Shown here piece by piece: positions 1 to 7,767 of a DNA stretch of 64,000 bases (the stretch's first letter is position 1; the number at the start of each line of letters is the position of its first letter). The DNA is from an uncultured Lachnospiraceae bacterium (GTDB lineage: Bacteria > Bacillota > Clostridia > Lachnospirales > Lachnospiraceae). The stretch covers positions 1 through 64,000 of the forward strand of contig CAJUAA010000018.1 in the NCBI GenBank assembly GCA_910584205.1. The letters run 5' to 3'. Under the pieces are notes generated by a model. The model searched no databases. It was not told the DNA's origin and saw nothing but the letters and a program-made list of their open reading frames with translations. The position numbers and the translations under genes were made by a program.

Positions 1-205
1 CGCCGTAGCACACCTTCAGATGGGACTGCTCCAGAAGCTTCTTCACCGCCGCTCTTTCTTCCTCGTCCTTACATTTTGTAATCTCGATGGCATCAAAGTA
101 ATCGTCTGATGCGATCCTTTTTATGGATTCCAGGACGCCCATCTTCGGGAAAGACATCCAGCGGATGGTACCGACCTGAAAATATTTATGAATTGATTCT
201 TTCAT
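1..205 (-). CDS. Sugar-phosphate isomerase/epimerase-like TIM barrel, partial at left edge
   Basis: The N-terminal 68 residues of a minus-strand gene that runs off the left edge. The start at 205 is preceded by an AGGAG box seven bases upstream. The protein begins MKESIHKYFQVGTIRWMSF, which parallels residues 1-25 of the next gene upstream (MDKPMRRYMKVGTI...), and the similarity continues through 'I-A/T-D-x-Y-F-D/E-A-I/V-E'. The two are therefore tandem paralogues of the xylose-isomerase-like/AP-endonuclease 2 barrel family. No metal ligands are visible in the part present. It is the sixth visible gene of the operon that starts at 4490. Substrate unknown. Confidence 0.8.
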   Translation of the reverse strand, partial: MKESIHKYFQVGTIRWMSFPKMGVLESIKRIASDDYFDAIEITKCKDEEERAAVKKLLEQSHLKVCYG

Positions 206-267
206 GATTCCAATCTCCTTTTGAAATGATTCATTTGGAAGTGTCAAATTTTATGATACAACACCAA

Positions 268-1179
268 TTATACAAGTTCCCATGCAAGATCCAGCGTTCT
301 CTTCGCGCCGGCAAGAACCACATCCGGATCTTCGCCTTCAAAGGGCTTCACCTCAAAGCTGACGATCGGCCTGCTCTCCTCATTGAGGAATCCAATCTTC
401 AGAAGAAGTCTCAGATATGCCGCCAGTTCCTCCACATCATTCTCGCCGTCCGGAAAACCGAACCTGGGATGCTCATCCCCGTAGGCCGGGCAGTCCGAAG
501 CTTTGATAACCGTATTGCCCATATGGGCATGACGGATATACTCCTTGATCGGAAGCAGATTCTCCTCCAGCGACTCATGAAGCATGGGAATATGGCTCAG
601 ATCCACCATCAGTCCAAAGTTGTCATACTCCGGACAGATGGTCTCCGCATAGCGCCTTACCATATCCACCGGCCCGATCAGGGACCTTTTGGCGATGTCG
701 TAGTCGAATACCTCGCAGAGAACCGGCATGTCTCCTTTCTGCGCCGCATAGTCGCACAACTCTCTGGTGGAACGAAGAAGCGCCTGGAACGACGCTTCCT
801 TCGTCGCTTCCTCATACCTCCCCGCCAGAAAGGCGAAGTCTGCGGCATGGATCTCATACGCTTCGTCGATGCCTTCTTTTAAAGAATCCAGCGCTTTCTT
901 CCGGCCCTCCTCATTCAGATCGTTGATGTTCAGCCCGGCGCCCAGCATACGGCCCTGTCCGCCGTATGCCGTCACCATATGTCCGCAGGCGATCATCTCC
1001 GCTGCCGCCCGGCGTACACCGGCATCCTTCATCCGCGCCACTTCGACTGCTTCAAAGTACGGGTCCGTCACGATCTTTTTGAGGCATTCCAGAATGGGGC
1101 CCTCGCCGCTTCCCAGCTCTTTGTATGAAACATGAAGGATCGTTCCCACCTTCATATAACGTCTCATTGGCTTATCCAT
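268..1179 (-). CDS. Sugar-phosphate isomerase/epimerase family protein (xylose isomerase-like TIM barrel)
   Basis: 303 residues, a typical length for the family. Candidate divalent-metal ligands are in the expected order: Glu in 'VLCEVFDYD', Asp/His in 'LMVDLSHIP', His in 'IRHAHMGN' and Glu near the end in 'VSFEVKPF'. The fold is that of 3-dehydroshikimate dehydratases, keto-sugar epimerases and inosose isomerases, so the reaction is probably an isomerisation, epimerisation or dehydration of a sugar or sugar acid. It is paralogous to the partial gene just downstream and more distantly to the gene at 3657-4490. It is co-transcribed with the split transketolase, which suggests the product feeds a transketolase-type carbon shuffle; that is inference. 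Confidence 0.85.
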   Translation of the reverse strand: MDKPMRRYMKVGTILHVSYKELGSGEGPILECLKKIVTDPYFEAVEVARMKDAGVRRAAAEMIACGHMVTAYGGQGRMLGAGLNINDLNEEGRKKALDSLKEGIDEAYEIHAADFAFLAGRYEEATKEASFQALLRSTRELCDYAAQKGDMPVLCEVFDYDIAKRSLIGPVDMVRRYAETICPEYDNFGLMVDLSHIPMLHESLEENLLPIKEYIRHAHMGNTVIKASDCPAYGDEHPRFGFPDGENDVEELAAYLRLLLKIGFLNEESRPIVSFEVKPFEGEDPDVVLAGAKRTLDLAWELV

Positions 1180-1206
1180 AACCAGCTGCCTTTCTCCGTT
1201 TCCGGA

Positions 1207-2142
1207 TTATTTACGGGAGACTGCCTTCTTTGCCGCCGCTGCCACCGCGTCCGCATCCAGCCCGTATTTCTTCAGAAGCTCCGCATAGGGTCCGGACTCG
1301 CCGTGGCGGTCCTGCATGCCGACCATCTCCGTGGGCACTGCGCAGCCTGCCTTCGCAAGGACTTCCGCAACCGCTCCGCCCAGGCCGCCGACCACACTGT
1401 GCTCCTCTGCCGTCACAACGGCGCCGGTCTCTTTTGCGCATTTTTCGATGAGCTCCGCGTCAATGGGTTTGATACAGTACATATCCACGACTCTTGCGCT
1501 GATGCCTTCTGCCGCCAGCGCTTCCGCCGCTGCCACCGCCGTGCTCACCATCAGTCCGCATGCGATGATCGTCACATCCGTGCCCTCTCTGACGACCATG
1601 CCTTTGCCAAGCTCAAACTCCGCATCCGCCGGATGGCAGTCCGGAGCCGCGTCTCTGGACAGACGGATGTACATGGGGCCTTCTACCTCGATGGCGGTCT
1701 TCACCATCCAGTCCGTGATCGCCGCGTCGGAAGCCACCATCACCGTCACGCCCGGAAGCGTTCTCATCATGGCCACATCCTCCAGCGCATGGTGGGTCGC
1801 GCCGTCGAACGCGTCGGACAGCCCGCCGTAGCCGCCCATCATCTTGATGTTCAGCCCGGAATAGGACATGAAGGTCCTCGCCGCCAGAGAGCCAAGCGTA
1901 GTCAGGAACACCGCGAAGGTATTCACAAACGGGATCTTTCCGCTCTTTGCCATACCGGCCGCCATACCCATCATGGCGTACTCGGAAATGCCGCAGTTAT
2001 AGAAACGGTCCGGATATTCTTTTCCGAATACCGCCGACTTGGTGGAACCGGATACGTCCGCATCCAGCACTACGATGTTCTCGTTCGTCGCACCGTACTT
2101 TTTGATGGTTTCTCCATATACGTCACGAATTGCCTTTCCCAT
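1207..2142 (-). CDS. Transketolase C-terminal subunit
   Basis: 311 residues covering the pyrimidine-binding and C-terminal domains of transketolase. It begins MGKAIRDVYGETI, with 'VLDADVSGSTKS' and 'RFYNCGISEYAMMGMAAGMA', the segment whose Glu activates thiamine diphosphate. Its start overlaps the stop of the N-terminal subunit by one base (TAATG) and has an AGGAGG box. Split transketolases of this kind are common in Clostridia and archaea and work as a heteromer transferring two-carbon ketol units. Its place among isomerases and a racemase-like gene suggests a dedicated catabolic copy rather than the housekeeping pentose-phosphate enzyme. Confidence 0.93.
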   Translation of the reverse strand: MGKAIRDVYGETIKKYGATNENIVVLDADVSGSTKSAVFGKEYPDRFYNCGISEYAMMGMAAGMAKSGKIPFVNTFAVFLTTLGSLAARTFMSYSGLNIKMMGGYGGLSDAFDGATHHALEDVAMMRTLPGVTVMVASDAAITDWMVKTAIEVEGPMYIRLSRDAAPDCHPADAEFELGKGMVVREGTDVTIIACGLMVSTAVAAAEALAAEGISARVVDMYCIKPIDAELIEKCAKETGAVVTAEEHSVVGGLGGAVAEVLAKAGCAVPTEMVGMQDRHGESGPYAELLKKYGLDADAVAAAAKKAVSRK

Positions 2143-2969
2143 TACTGTGCACCTCCTAATTCTTTCATCGCCGCTTCATAGTGCTCGTCCTTGATGGGAG
2201 CCCCATGCCATGTGTTCTTTCCTTCCATGAAGGATACGCCTTTGCCTTTTACCGTCTTTGCCAGGATGATGGTGGGAACGCCTTTAACCGATTTTGCCGT
2301 TGCAATAGCCGCGCTGAGGGCCGAGCAGTCATGTCCGTCGCACACGATGGTGTTGTAGCCGAACGCCTTGAACTTCAGTTCCACATCGCCCATGGGCATG
2401 ATCTCTTCCGTGGTGCCGTCCAGCTGCACGCCGTTCCAGTCCAGAATGGTGATGAGCCGGTCCGCCTTGAACTTGGAAGCGTTCATGCAGGTCTCCCATA
2501 CAACGCCCTCGTTGATCTCGCCGTCGCCCAGGACCGCGTAGGTGTACGCGTCGATTCCGTCATGCATGTCGGAGAGGGCAACGCCCAGTGCCAGCGGGTA
2601 TCCGGCGCCCAGAGGCCCTGTGGAAGCTTCCACGCCCGGCGTCTCTTTGGAGCAGGGATGTCCCTGAAGGCGGCTGTTAATCTGACGGAGCGTCTTCATC
2701 TCCTCCATGGGGAAGAAACCCTTTTCCGCCAGTTCCATGTAGAGCATGGGAGCCGCATGCCCCTTGCAGAGAATGATCTTGTCACGGCTTCTGTCGTTGA
2801 TATTTTCCGGCGTCACATTGGCCTCATTGAAATACAGCGTCGTCAGAATTTCGCATACAGACAGGGAGCCGCCCGGATGCCCTGTCTGTATGCTGTGCAG
2901 AGTTTCGATCAGATTGCGTCTGAATTTCAGACAGAGAGCATCCAACTCCTGTTTCTTTTCGTTGGTCAT
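2142..2969 (-). CDS. Transketolase N-terminal subunit (thiamine diphosphate-binding)
   Basis: 275 residues, the normal length of the N-terminal half. Visible motifs are 'SIQTGHPGGSLS' near residue 27, 'KGHAAPMLYM', 'GPLGAGYPLALGVALS', and the metal/diphosphate motif 'GDGEINEGVVWET' with the following 'ILDWNGVQLDG' (GDG...N form). Both catalytic halves are present in this window and translationally coupled, so a functional enzyme is expected. It transfers a ketol unit between sugar phosphates or related aldehydes in the cytoplasm. Located directly after the racemase-like gene, with an 18-base gap. Confidence 0.93.
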   Translation of the reverse strand: MTNEKKQELDALCLKFRRNLIETLHSIQTGHPGGSLSVCEILTTLYFNEANVTPENINDRSRDKIILCKGHAAPMLYMELAEKGFFPMEEMKTLRQINSRLQGHPCSKETPGVEASTGPLGAGYPLALGVALSDMHDGIDAYTYAVLGDGEINEGVVWETCMNASKFKADRLITILDWNGVQLDGTTEEIMPMGDVELKFKAFGYNTIVCDGHDCSALSAAIATAKSVKGVPTIILAKTVKGKGVSFMEGKNTWHGAPIKDEHYEAAMKELGGAQ

Positions 2970-2987
2970 TTTGAAAGTCTCCTTTTC

Positions 2988-3647
2988 TTAAATAGATTTT
3001 AATGTTTCTTTCACCTGTTCCAGACAGAGTGTTGGACTGGACAGAACAGGAATTTTACAGATTTCTTCAATTTTCTTATCCAGATGCGCCATGGACGCCT
3101 GAGCAAGTACCACACAGTCATAGCCGCTGATTTCCTTCGCCATCTCCAGCAAAAGCGCGTCGTGCCGATCCATCTGTACCGCCTTCATGGCCTGGAACGC
3201 CTCCGCGTTGTCGCGGAAATCGATCCGGACCTGTTTCCCGATCTTTTCCGCTTCCGCCAGAAGCTTGTCCGTCAGCGGCTCTCTGGTGCTGCCCGCCGTC
3301 GCCAGGATCAGGAGCTTTTCTCCATATGTGACAGCCTTTCTTCCCATGGCGTCATCTATGGCGATCAGCGGAACACTGACAAACGGACGGATCATATTGA
3401 CCACCGGCGTCAGAGTCGAACAGGTCACAACGATCATATCCGCTCCGGTCATCTCCGCTGATTTGATATCAAAGAAGAGACGGTTGCGGTTCTCGATGGT
3501 AAATTCGCCGACTTCATTGGGGTTGTTCGCCAGAAAATCATCCCACAGATTATGCACCTTCACTTCTTCGCCCACATATTGTTTCAATGTCTCGTCAAAA
3601 GACACCGCCACGGTTTTCACCGTATGGATCAATGCAATACTTTTCAT
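2988..3647 (-). CDS. Asp/Glu/hydantoin racemase-superfamily protein lacking the second catalytic Cys
   Basis: 219 residues of the Asp/Glu racemase fold. The first half carries the expected Cys in 'MIVVTCSTLTPVV'. The second-half motif, normally a Cys within a 'LGCAGM'-like segment, reads 'VVLAQASMAHL', so the second acid/base Cys is absent. Two-Cys members racemise amino acids or hydantoins, whereas one-Cys relatives include arylmalonate decarboxylase-type enzymes. This member is therefore unlikely to be a classical racemase. It sits between an isomerase and a split transketolase in a sigma-54-controlled operon, suggesting it acts on a sugar-acid intermediate. Function not assigned. Confidence 0.8.
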   Translation of the reverse strand: MKSIALIHTVKTVAVSFDETLKQYVGEEVKVHNLWDDFLANNPNEVGEFTIENRNRLFFDIKSAEMTGADMIVVTCSTLTPVVNMIRPFVSVPLIAIDDAMGRKAVTYGEKLLILATAGSTREPLTDKLLAEAEKIGKQVRIDFRDNAEAFQAMKAVQMDRHDALLLEMAKEISGYDCVVLAQASMAHLDKKIEEICKIPVLSSPTLCLEQVKETLKSI

Positions 3648-3656
3648 GCTGTCCTC

Positions 3657-4490
3657 CTACTGCGGCCCGTATACGTGATCAAGGATCGGCTGCAGATGTG
3701 CAATGGCGCCTTTTGCCGCATCCTCCATGCCCGGGATCTGGAAAATCTCCGTACAGAAGGCTCCGTCATATCCGCACTCCCGGAAAGTGGAAAGAATTTT
3801 CTCGAAGTCCAGTCCGCAGTGTCCCGGATAACGCCGGTTGTTGTCTGCAAGATGTACATGGATGTTATAGGAACTGTACATTTTGATTGCCTCGATCACA
3901 TCCTTCTCCTCCAGATTCAGATGGAACACATCCATCATCAGCCTGAAATTCGGACGGTCTACCCGGTCCACCATGGCGGCGCCCTCTGCAAGCGTATTGA
4001 TAAAGTTCGTCTGCATGATCGTCACCGTCTCCAGCGCAATCTTCACATTCTTCGGCGCCGCATAATCGGCCAGCTCCCGGAACGCCGCCACCGCATACGC
4101 TTCCGTCTGCTCCTTCGTCAGTTCGCTGCAGTACTGCCCGCGCACGCGTCCGATGTTGATGTTCGCACCCAGATGAGCCGCAAAATCAATGATCTCCTTA
4201 CTCCTTCTGACTGCCTCCGCCCGTATATCCGCTTTGGGACTTGTATAGCTCAAGCCCAGCTGGCCCCAGATCTCTCCGGTACAGACAAGAACAACCTTCA
4301 GACCGTTTTTCTCCGCTTCGCTCTTCACAAAATCCCAGTCCAGCTCGGAGGGATTCAGTGTCATCAGCTCCACTCCTTTGTAGCCAAAGGACGCCAGGTC
4401 GGAAAAGCTCTTTTCCAGAGGCCCCTGGTATGCAGTGACCGAATCCGCGATCGCCACATCCGGGGTCGCAACCTGATAGCACAATCTCAT
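3657..4490 (-). CDS. Sugar-phosphate isomerase/epimerase (xylose isomerase-like TIM barrel), first gene of operon A
   Basis: 277 residues. I chose the ATG at 4490 (MRLCYQVATPDVA), which has a GGGAGTG box. The longer reading frame to 4622 would start upstream of the predicted sigma-54 promoter and is not plausible. Metal-site residues are Glu in 'KIALETVTIM', Asp/His in 'LMMDVFHLNLEE', His in 'IHVHLADNN' and Glu in 'AFCTEIFQIPG'. These resemble hydroxypyruvate isomerase/tagatose 3-epimerase relatives. It is the first gene after the -24/-12 promoter at 4529-4544. Confidence 0.87.
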   Translation of the reverse strand: MRLCYQVATPDVAIADSVTAYQGPLEKSFSDLASFGYKGVELMTLNPSELDWDFVKSEAEKNGLKVVLVCTGEIWGQLGLSYTSPKADIRAEAVRRSKEIIDFAAHLGANINIGRVRGQYCSELTKEQTEAYAVAAFRELADYAAPKNVKIALETVTIMQTNFINTLAEGAAMVDRVDRPNFRLMMDVFHLNLEEKDVIEAIKMYSSYNIHVHLADNNRRYPGHCGLDFEKILSTFRECGYDGAFCTEIFQIPGMEDAAKGAIAHLQPILDHVYGPQ

Positions 4491-4528
4491 AGCTTCACTC
4501 CCTTTTCTTATTTTATACTTTTTTATAG

Positions 4529-4544
4529 AGCAAAACCTGTGCCA
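4529..4544 (-). promoter_or_regulatory. Sigma-54 (-24/-12) promoter of operon A
   Basis: The minus strand reads TGGCAC-AGGTT-TTGCT, an exact match to the consensus TGGCAC-N5-TTGCW. The -24 element is at 4539-4544 and the -12 element at 4529-4533. It lies about 40 bases upstream of the ATG at 4490, placing the transcript start near 4518. Activator-like repeats lie at 4606-4680, about 60-135 bases further upstream, a normal enhancer distance. Confidence 0.9.
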
Positions 4545-4605
4545 GGTTCCGGAACCGGATATTTTTGTGCTTTCTCCTTTTATTTTCCAGCTGACCGGAA
4601 AAAAA

Positions 4606-4680
4606 CGTGAAACAACTTTCAAAAGTGTTTCATTTTTGTTTCCTGAAACGTTTTTTATTTTGTTTCATTTTGTTTCAACA
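4606..4680 (-). promoter_or_regulatory. Cluster of GTTTC/GAAAC repeats, candidate enhancer (UAS) for operon A
   Basis: On the plus strand the region holds CGTGAAACAA (4606-4615), TGTTTCATTTTTGTTTC (4626-4642), TGAAACG (4644-4650) and TGTTTCATTTTGTTTCAA (4661-4678). These direct and inverted copies of TGTTTCA sit directly upstream of the sigma-54 promoter. The same repeat is found upstream of the sigma-54 promoter of operon D (21.9 kb). Binding by an enhancer-binding protein is inferred; the cognate activator is not identified. Confidence 0.7.
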
Positions 4681-4780
4681 ATCAGATATTCCCATAGCAT
4701 ACAGCAGAACTGCCTGCAATTTCCTGCAGACAGTCCAAACATACAGTATATTTCGCTTTTCATAAAAGAACCTTTTCCCC

Positions 4781-6049
4781 TTATCCCACCAGTCCAGGCA
4801 GAAACAATGAAATCTGCGGAACAAGCGCAATCAGGATCAATACCGCAATCAACGCCAGCAGAAACGGAATGGTTGCCTTTGAGATCCGGGTAAACGGCAC
4901 CCCGGAAATATTGGCCAGCGTATACGTTACCAGGCCAACAGGCGGCGTAATCAGGCCGATCATCAGTGTCAGGATCATGACTACGCCGAAATGGACCGGA
5001 CTGTATCCCATGGATGTGGCAATAGGCAGAAGCACCGGCGTCATAATCGTAATCGCCGCAATGGTCTCCATAAAGCATCCCACAATCAGCAGGATTCCCA
5101 TAGACAGCAGAATAAATACCACCGGAGAATCCGAAAGCGAGAGAAACCATCTGGACACCTGCTGGGGAATCCGCTCATAAGTAAGCACCCACCCAAACAC
5201 GGCCGAGGACGCAATGATGCACAGAGAGACGATCGTCTGTTCCGCCGTATTCAGAAGCAGCGGCTTTAAATCCTTCCAGTGAAGCTCCCGGTATACCCCA
5301 AAGCTTAAGACCGCTGCATAGAGGGACGCCACAACGGCCGCCTCCGTCGGGGTAAATTTGCCGCTCCAGATGCCGCCGATAATAATTGCCGGCGTCAGCA
5401 GGGACAAAAACCCTCTCTTCGTTGCAACCAGCCGCTCTTTCCATGTGGCCTTCGGATCCTTCTCGTAGTTTTTGATTTTCGCCCAGATATATACAATAAT
5501 GCACATAGAAGCAGCCATAAGCAGTCCGGGAACAATGCCTGCGATAAACAGTCCGCCGATGGAACAGCCCGCCGATACGGCATATACCACAGCCGGAATG
5601 CTGGGCGGAATGACCGGACCGATGGTGGAAGACGCCCCCGTCACCGCCAGGGTAAAATCATCATCAAAATGCGCGTCCCGCATGGCCTTCAGCTCCAGCT
5701 GCCCAAGTCCTCCTGCATCCGCCACAGCCGCTCCGCTCATACCTGCAAAAATCACGCTGGCCAGAACATTCACATGGCCAAGTCCCCCTGTAAAATGGCC
5801 GACCCATTTCCGGCAGAGATTGAACATACGGTCCGTCACTCCTCCGTTGTTCATCAGGTTTGCAGCAAGAATAAAGAACGGAATGGCCAGCAGGGTAAAG
5901 GAATTGGGTCCCGAACAGAATTTCTCAACGATAACCCGTGCCGAAATATCATTGATAAAAATATAACAAATGGAACTTCCAAGCATACAGAAGCAGATGG
6001 GAGTTCCGATCAGCATAAGGCCGAAAAAAGTCAGTAAGAAAACCGTCAT
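4781..6049 (-). CDS. dctM: TRAP transporter large permease subunit (DctM family)
   Basis: 422 residues of the DctM/SiaM 12-helix type. Starts at the ATG at 6049 (MTVFLLTFFGLMLIG), which overlaps the dctQ stop by four bases (ATGA) and has a GGAGGAGCGG box; an upstream in-frame start would lie inside dctQ. Characteristic stretches are 'FTLLAIPFFILAANLMNNGG', 'GMSGAAVADAGGLGQ' and 'PVIPPSIPAVVYA'. DctM forms the substrate- and Na+-translocating elevator with DctQ. It belongs to operon B with dctP and dctQ. No clear terminator with a T-run was seen before the operon A promoter region. Confidence 0.95.
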   Translation of the reverse strand: MTVFLLTFFGLMLIGTPICFCMLGSSICYIFINDISARVIVEKFCSGPNSFTLLAIPFFILAANLMNNGGVTDRMFNLCRKWVGHFTGGLGHVNVLASVIFAGMSGAAVADAGGLGQLELKAMRDAHFDDDFTLAVTGASSTIGPVIPPSIPAVVYAVSAGCSIGGLFIAGIVPGLLMAASMCIIVYIWAKIKNYEKDPKATWKERLVATKRGFLSLLTPAIIIGGIWSGKFTPTEAAVVASLYAAVLSFGVYRELHWKDLKPLLLNTAEQTIVSLCIIASSAVFGWVLTYERIPQQVSRWFLSLSDSPVVFILLSMGILLIVGCFMETIAAITIMTPVLLPIATSMGYSPVHFGVVMILTLMIGLITPPVGLVTYTLANISGVPFTRISKATIPFLLALIAVLILIALVPQISLFLPGLVG

Positions 6050-6516
6050 TCCGCTCCTCCTTTCATCAGCTTTCCTATATCCAGCACCATACGAATCACG
6101 CACAAAATCAGACTAACCGGCATAACCGCCGCCACATATCCCATATGAACCGGAATGGTAGCCGCTTTCTGCGTACACTGAAACGTCAGATACTCCAGGG
6201 AAGGCCAAAACAGACTGACAAAAATTGCGATACAGAACACATCACAGATGAGAGACAGGATTCTGGCAATCTTCCGCGGCAGCTTTTCCTCCAGAAGCTC
6301 CAGACGGATATGCAGTCCCTTCCCGATCCCATAGCTCATACCGATAAAGACAACCCATACAAAAATATATTTGGCCAGTTCCTCGCTCCACGTCAGAGCC
6401 GAGAGGAAAAGCCGAAAAAAGACTTCCATCGCCATGATCACACCCATAACGGCGATTCCGATGACCATAAACCATATTTCCGCAGCCGCAAGCCCTTTAT
6501 CAATTTTTTGAAACAT
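6046..6516 (-). CDS. dctQ: TRAP transporter small permease subunit (DctQ family)
   Basis: 156 residues with four predicted transmembrane helices, and the family-typical 'FRLFLSALTWSEELAKYIFVW' and 'GKGLHIRLELLEEKLP' segments. It scaffolds DctM in the membrane. Its start lies 94 bases after the receptor gene and follows a stable intercistronic hairpin at 6569-6597. Its stop is translationally coupled to dctM. Confidence 0.93.
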   Translation of the reverse strand: MFQKIDKGLAAAEIWFMVIGIAVMGVIMAMEVFFRLFLSALTWSEELAKYIFVWVVFIGMSYGIGKGLHIRLELLEEKLPRKIARILSLICDVFCIAIFVSLFWPSLEYLTFQCTQKAATIPVHMGYVAAVMPVSLILCVIRMVLDIGKLMKGGAE

Positions 6517-6568
6517 TTTCCTTCTCCTTTTTGCAAAATCAATTTTCCGGGATCGCTGTTAACAGGAC

Positions 6569-6597
6569 GCCGGACAGAGCAAACCACTCTGCCCGGC
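6569..6597 (-). other. Intercistronic hairpin between dctP and dctQ
   Basis: GCCGGACAGAG (6569-6579) pairs with CTCTGCCCGGC (6587-6597) with one A-C mismatch and a seven-base loop. There is no T-run after it on the minus strand, so it is unlikely to be a full terminator. Hairpins at this place usually protect the abundant receptor mRNA from 3' exonucleases or lower permease expression. A second receptor gene in this window (15348-16019) has a comparable hairpin at its 3' side. Confidence 0.6.
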
Positions 6598-6610
6598 AGA
6601 CACGAAAAAA

Positions 6611-7708
6611 CTAATTGGCCATTACCGCGGACAGCGCGTCATAGACACCTTCTCCCCACACGGATTCATTTTCTTTGATATAATCAGCCAGCTTACTGCG
6701 GAACTCTTCCACATCCACGTCTTCATTGACTTCCATCTCACCGCCCGCCGCAATCTCATCCACCATGGAATCTTCATAATCCATGACGCTCTGGGAAATT
6801 GCGGGAATATACTCTGCCACACACTCCTCCAGTACTTTCCTGAGCGCCGGGTCCAGACCTTCATACACGGAAGTGGAGATAAAGAGAGGACAGCTCTGGA
6901 CGGAATGGCTGGTCATATTCATATAATCGCATACTTCCGTAAAGCCGGAGCTGACAATCGTGGCGATCGGATTTTCCTGACCGTCCACAACACCAGTCTG
7001 CAGCGACAGATATACCTCTGACAGGTTCATGGGAGTCGGCGTTGCTCCCAGCGTCTGCCATACGGCAACGGAATTCTCCTGGCTTGGAACACGGATCTTC
7101 ATCCCTGCCAGCTCCGCAACCGTAGATACCTTCTTGTTGGTGGTCAGCTGTCTCGTTCCATAATATATGGGACTCATCATTTTGATACCGGAAGCCGCTT
7201 CAAAATCCGTCCACAGCTTCTGTCCGATCTCGGACTCGTTCGCCGCCAGCATCTGCTTCGCATCGGAGAAAATGAACGGCGCATCCATGACCAGCACCGG
7301 CTCATAATCCTTTCCGGCTTCCGAAATCCCCATGACTGCCATATCTACGGTTCCGTTCTTCAGCCCTTCGTGGATGGAAGGTTCGTCTCCCAGCTGCGCC
7401 GCAGAAAAATGTTCGATGGTCAGCTTCCCGTCAGACGCCGTGGAAACAGCCTCCACAAATTCGTCCAGTCCAATGGTAAACGGATGCTCTGCCGCATAGA
7501 TATGTGCCAGTTTCAATGTCACAGGCTCTACGCTTTCCAGCCCGGAAGTTTCTGCCCCTTCTGTCTCCGTCCCGGACTCTGCCGTCTCCCCTGATGCAGG
7601 TTCCTGTCCGGATTCTGCTCCCGTACTGTCGCCGCCTGTTTTATTTCCGCACGCGGTTACAGATACCATAAGCGCCATGGCGATTAACATGCTGATCCTC
7701 TTTTTCAT
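6611..7708 (-). CDS. dctP: TRAP transporter substrate-binding lipoprotein (DctP family)
   Basis: 365 residues. It has a lipoprotein signal (MKKRISMLIAMALMVSVTAC with Cys at residue 20), then a Glu/Gly/Ser/Thr-rich linker to about residue 58, then the DctP fold. The conserved carboxylate-clamp region is present: 'YYGTRQLTTNKKV' with its Arg, 'AGMKIRVPSQENSV', and 'SLQTGVVDGQENPIATI'. It captures a carboxylated substrate outside the membrane and delivers it to DctQM. It sits between the oxidoreductase and the permeases in operon B. The ligand is not predictable, but the neighbours suggest a sugar acid or hydroxy acid. Confidence 0.94.
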   Translation of the reverse strand: MKKRISMLIAMALMVSVTACGNKTGGDSTGAESGQEPASGETAESGTETEGAETSGLESVEPVTLKLAHIYAAEHPFTIGLDEFVEAVSTASDGKLTIEHFSAAQLGDEPSIHEGLKNGTVDMAVMGISEAGKDYEPVLVMDAPFIFSDAKQMLAANESEIGQKLWTDFEAASGIKMMSPIYYGTRQLTTNKKVSTVAELAGMKIRVPSQENSVAVWQTLGATPTPMNLSEVYLSLQTGVVDGQENPIATIVSSGFTEVCDYMNMTSHSVQSCPLFISTSVYEGLDPALRKVLEECVAEYIPAISQSVMDYEDSMVDEIAAGGEMEVNEDVDVEEFRSKLADYIKENESVWGEGVYDALSAVMAN

Positions 7709-7767
7709 AAAATGTTCCCCTTTCTGCTTTTCACTGTTTCCTCAAAAACAGTTTACCCATAATGTAC

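Noticed and set aside
4606..4680. GTTTC repeats as a CRISPR remnant or insertion-sequence end
   Set aside because: Units are too short and irregular, with no spacer structure or target duplication. Their placement upstream of sigma-54 promoters explains them better.
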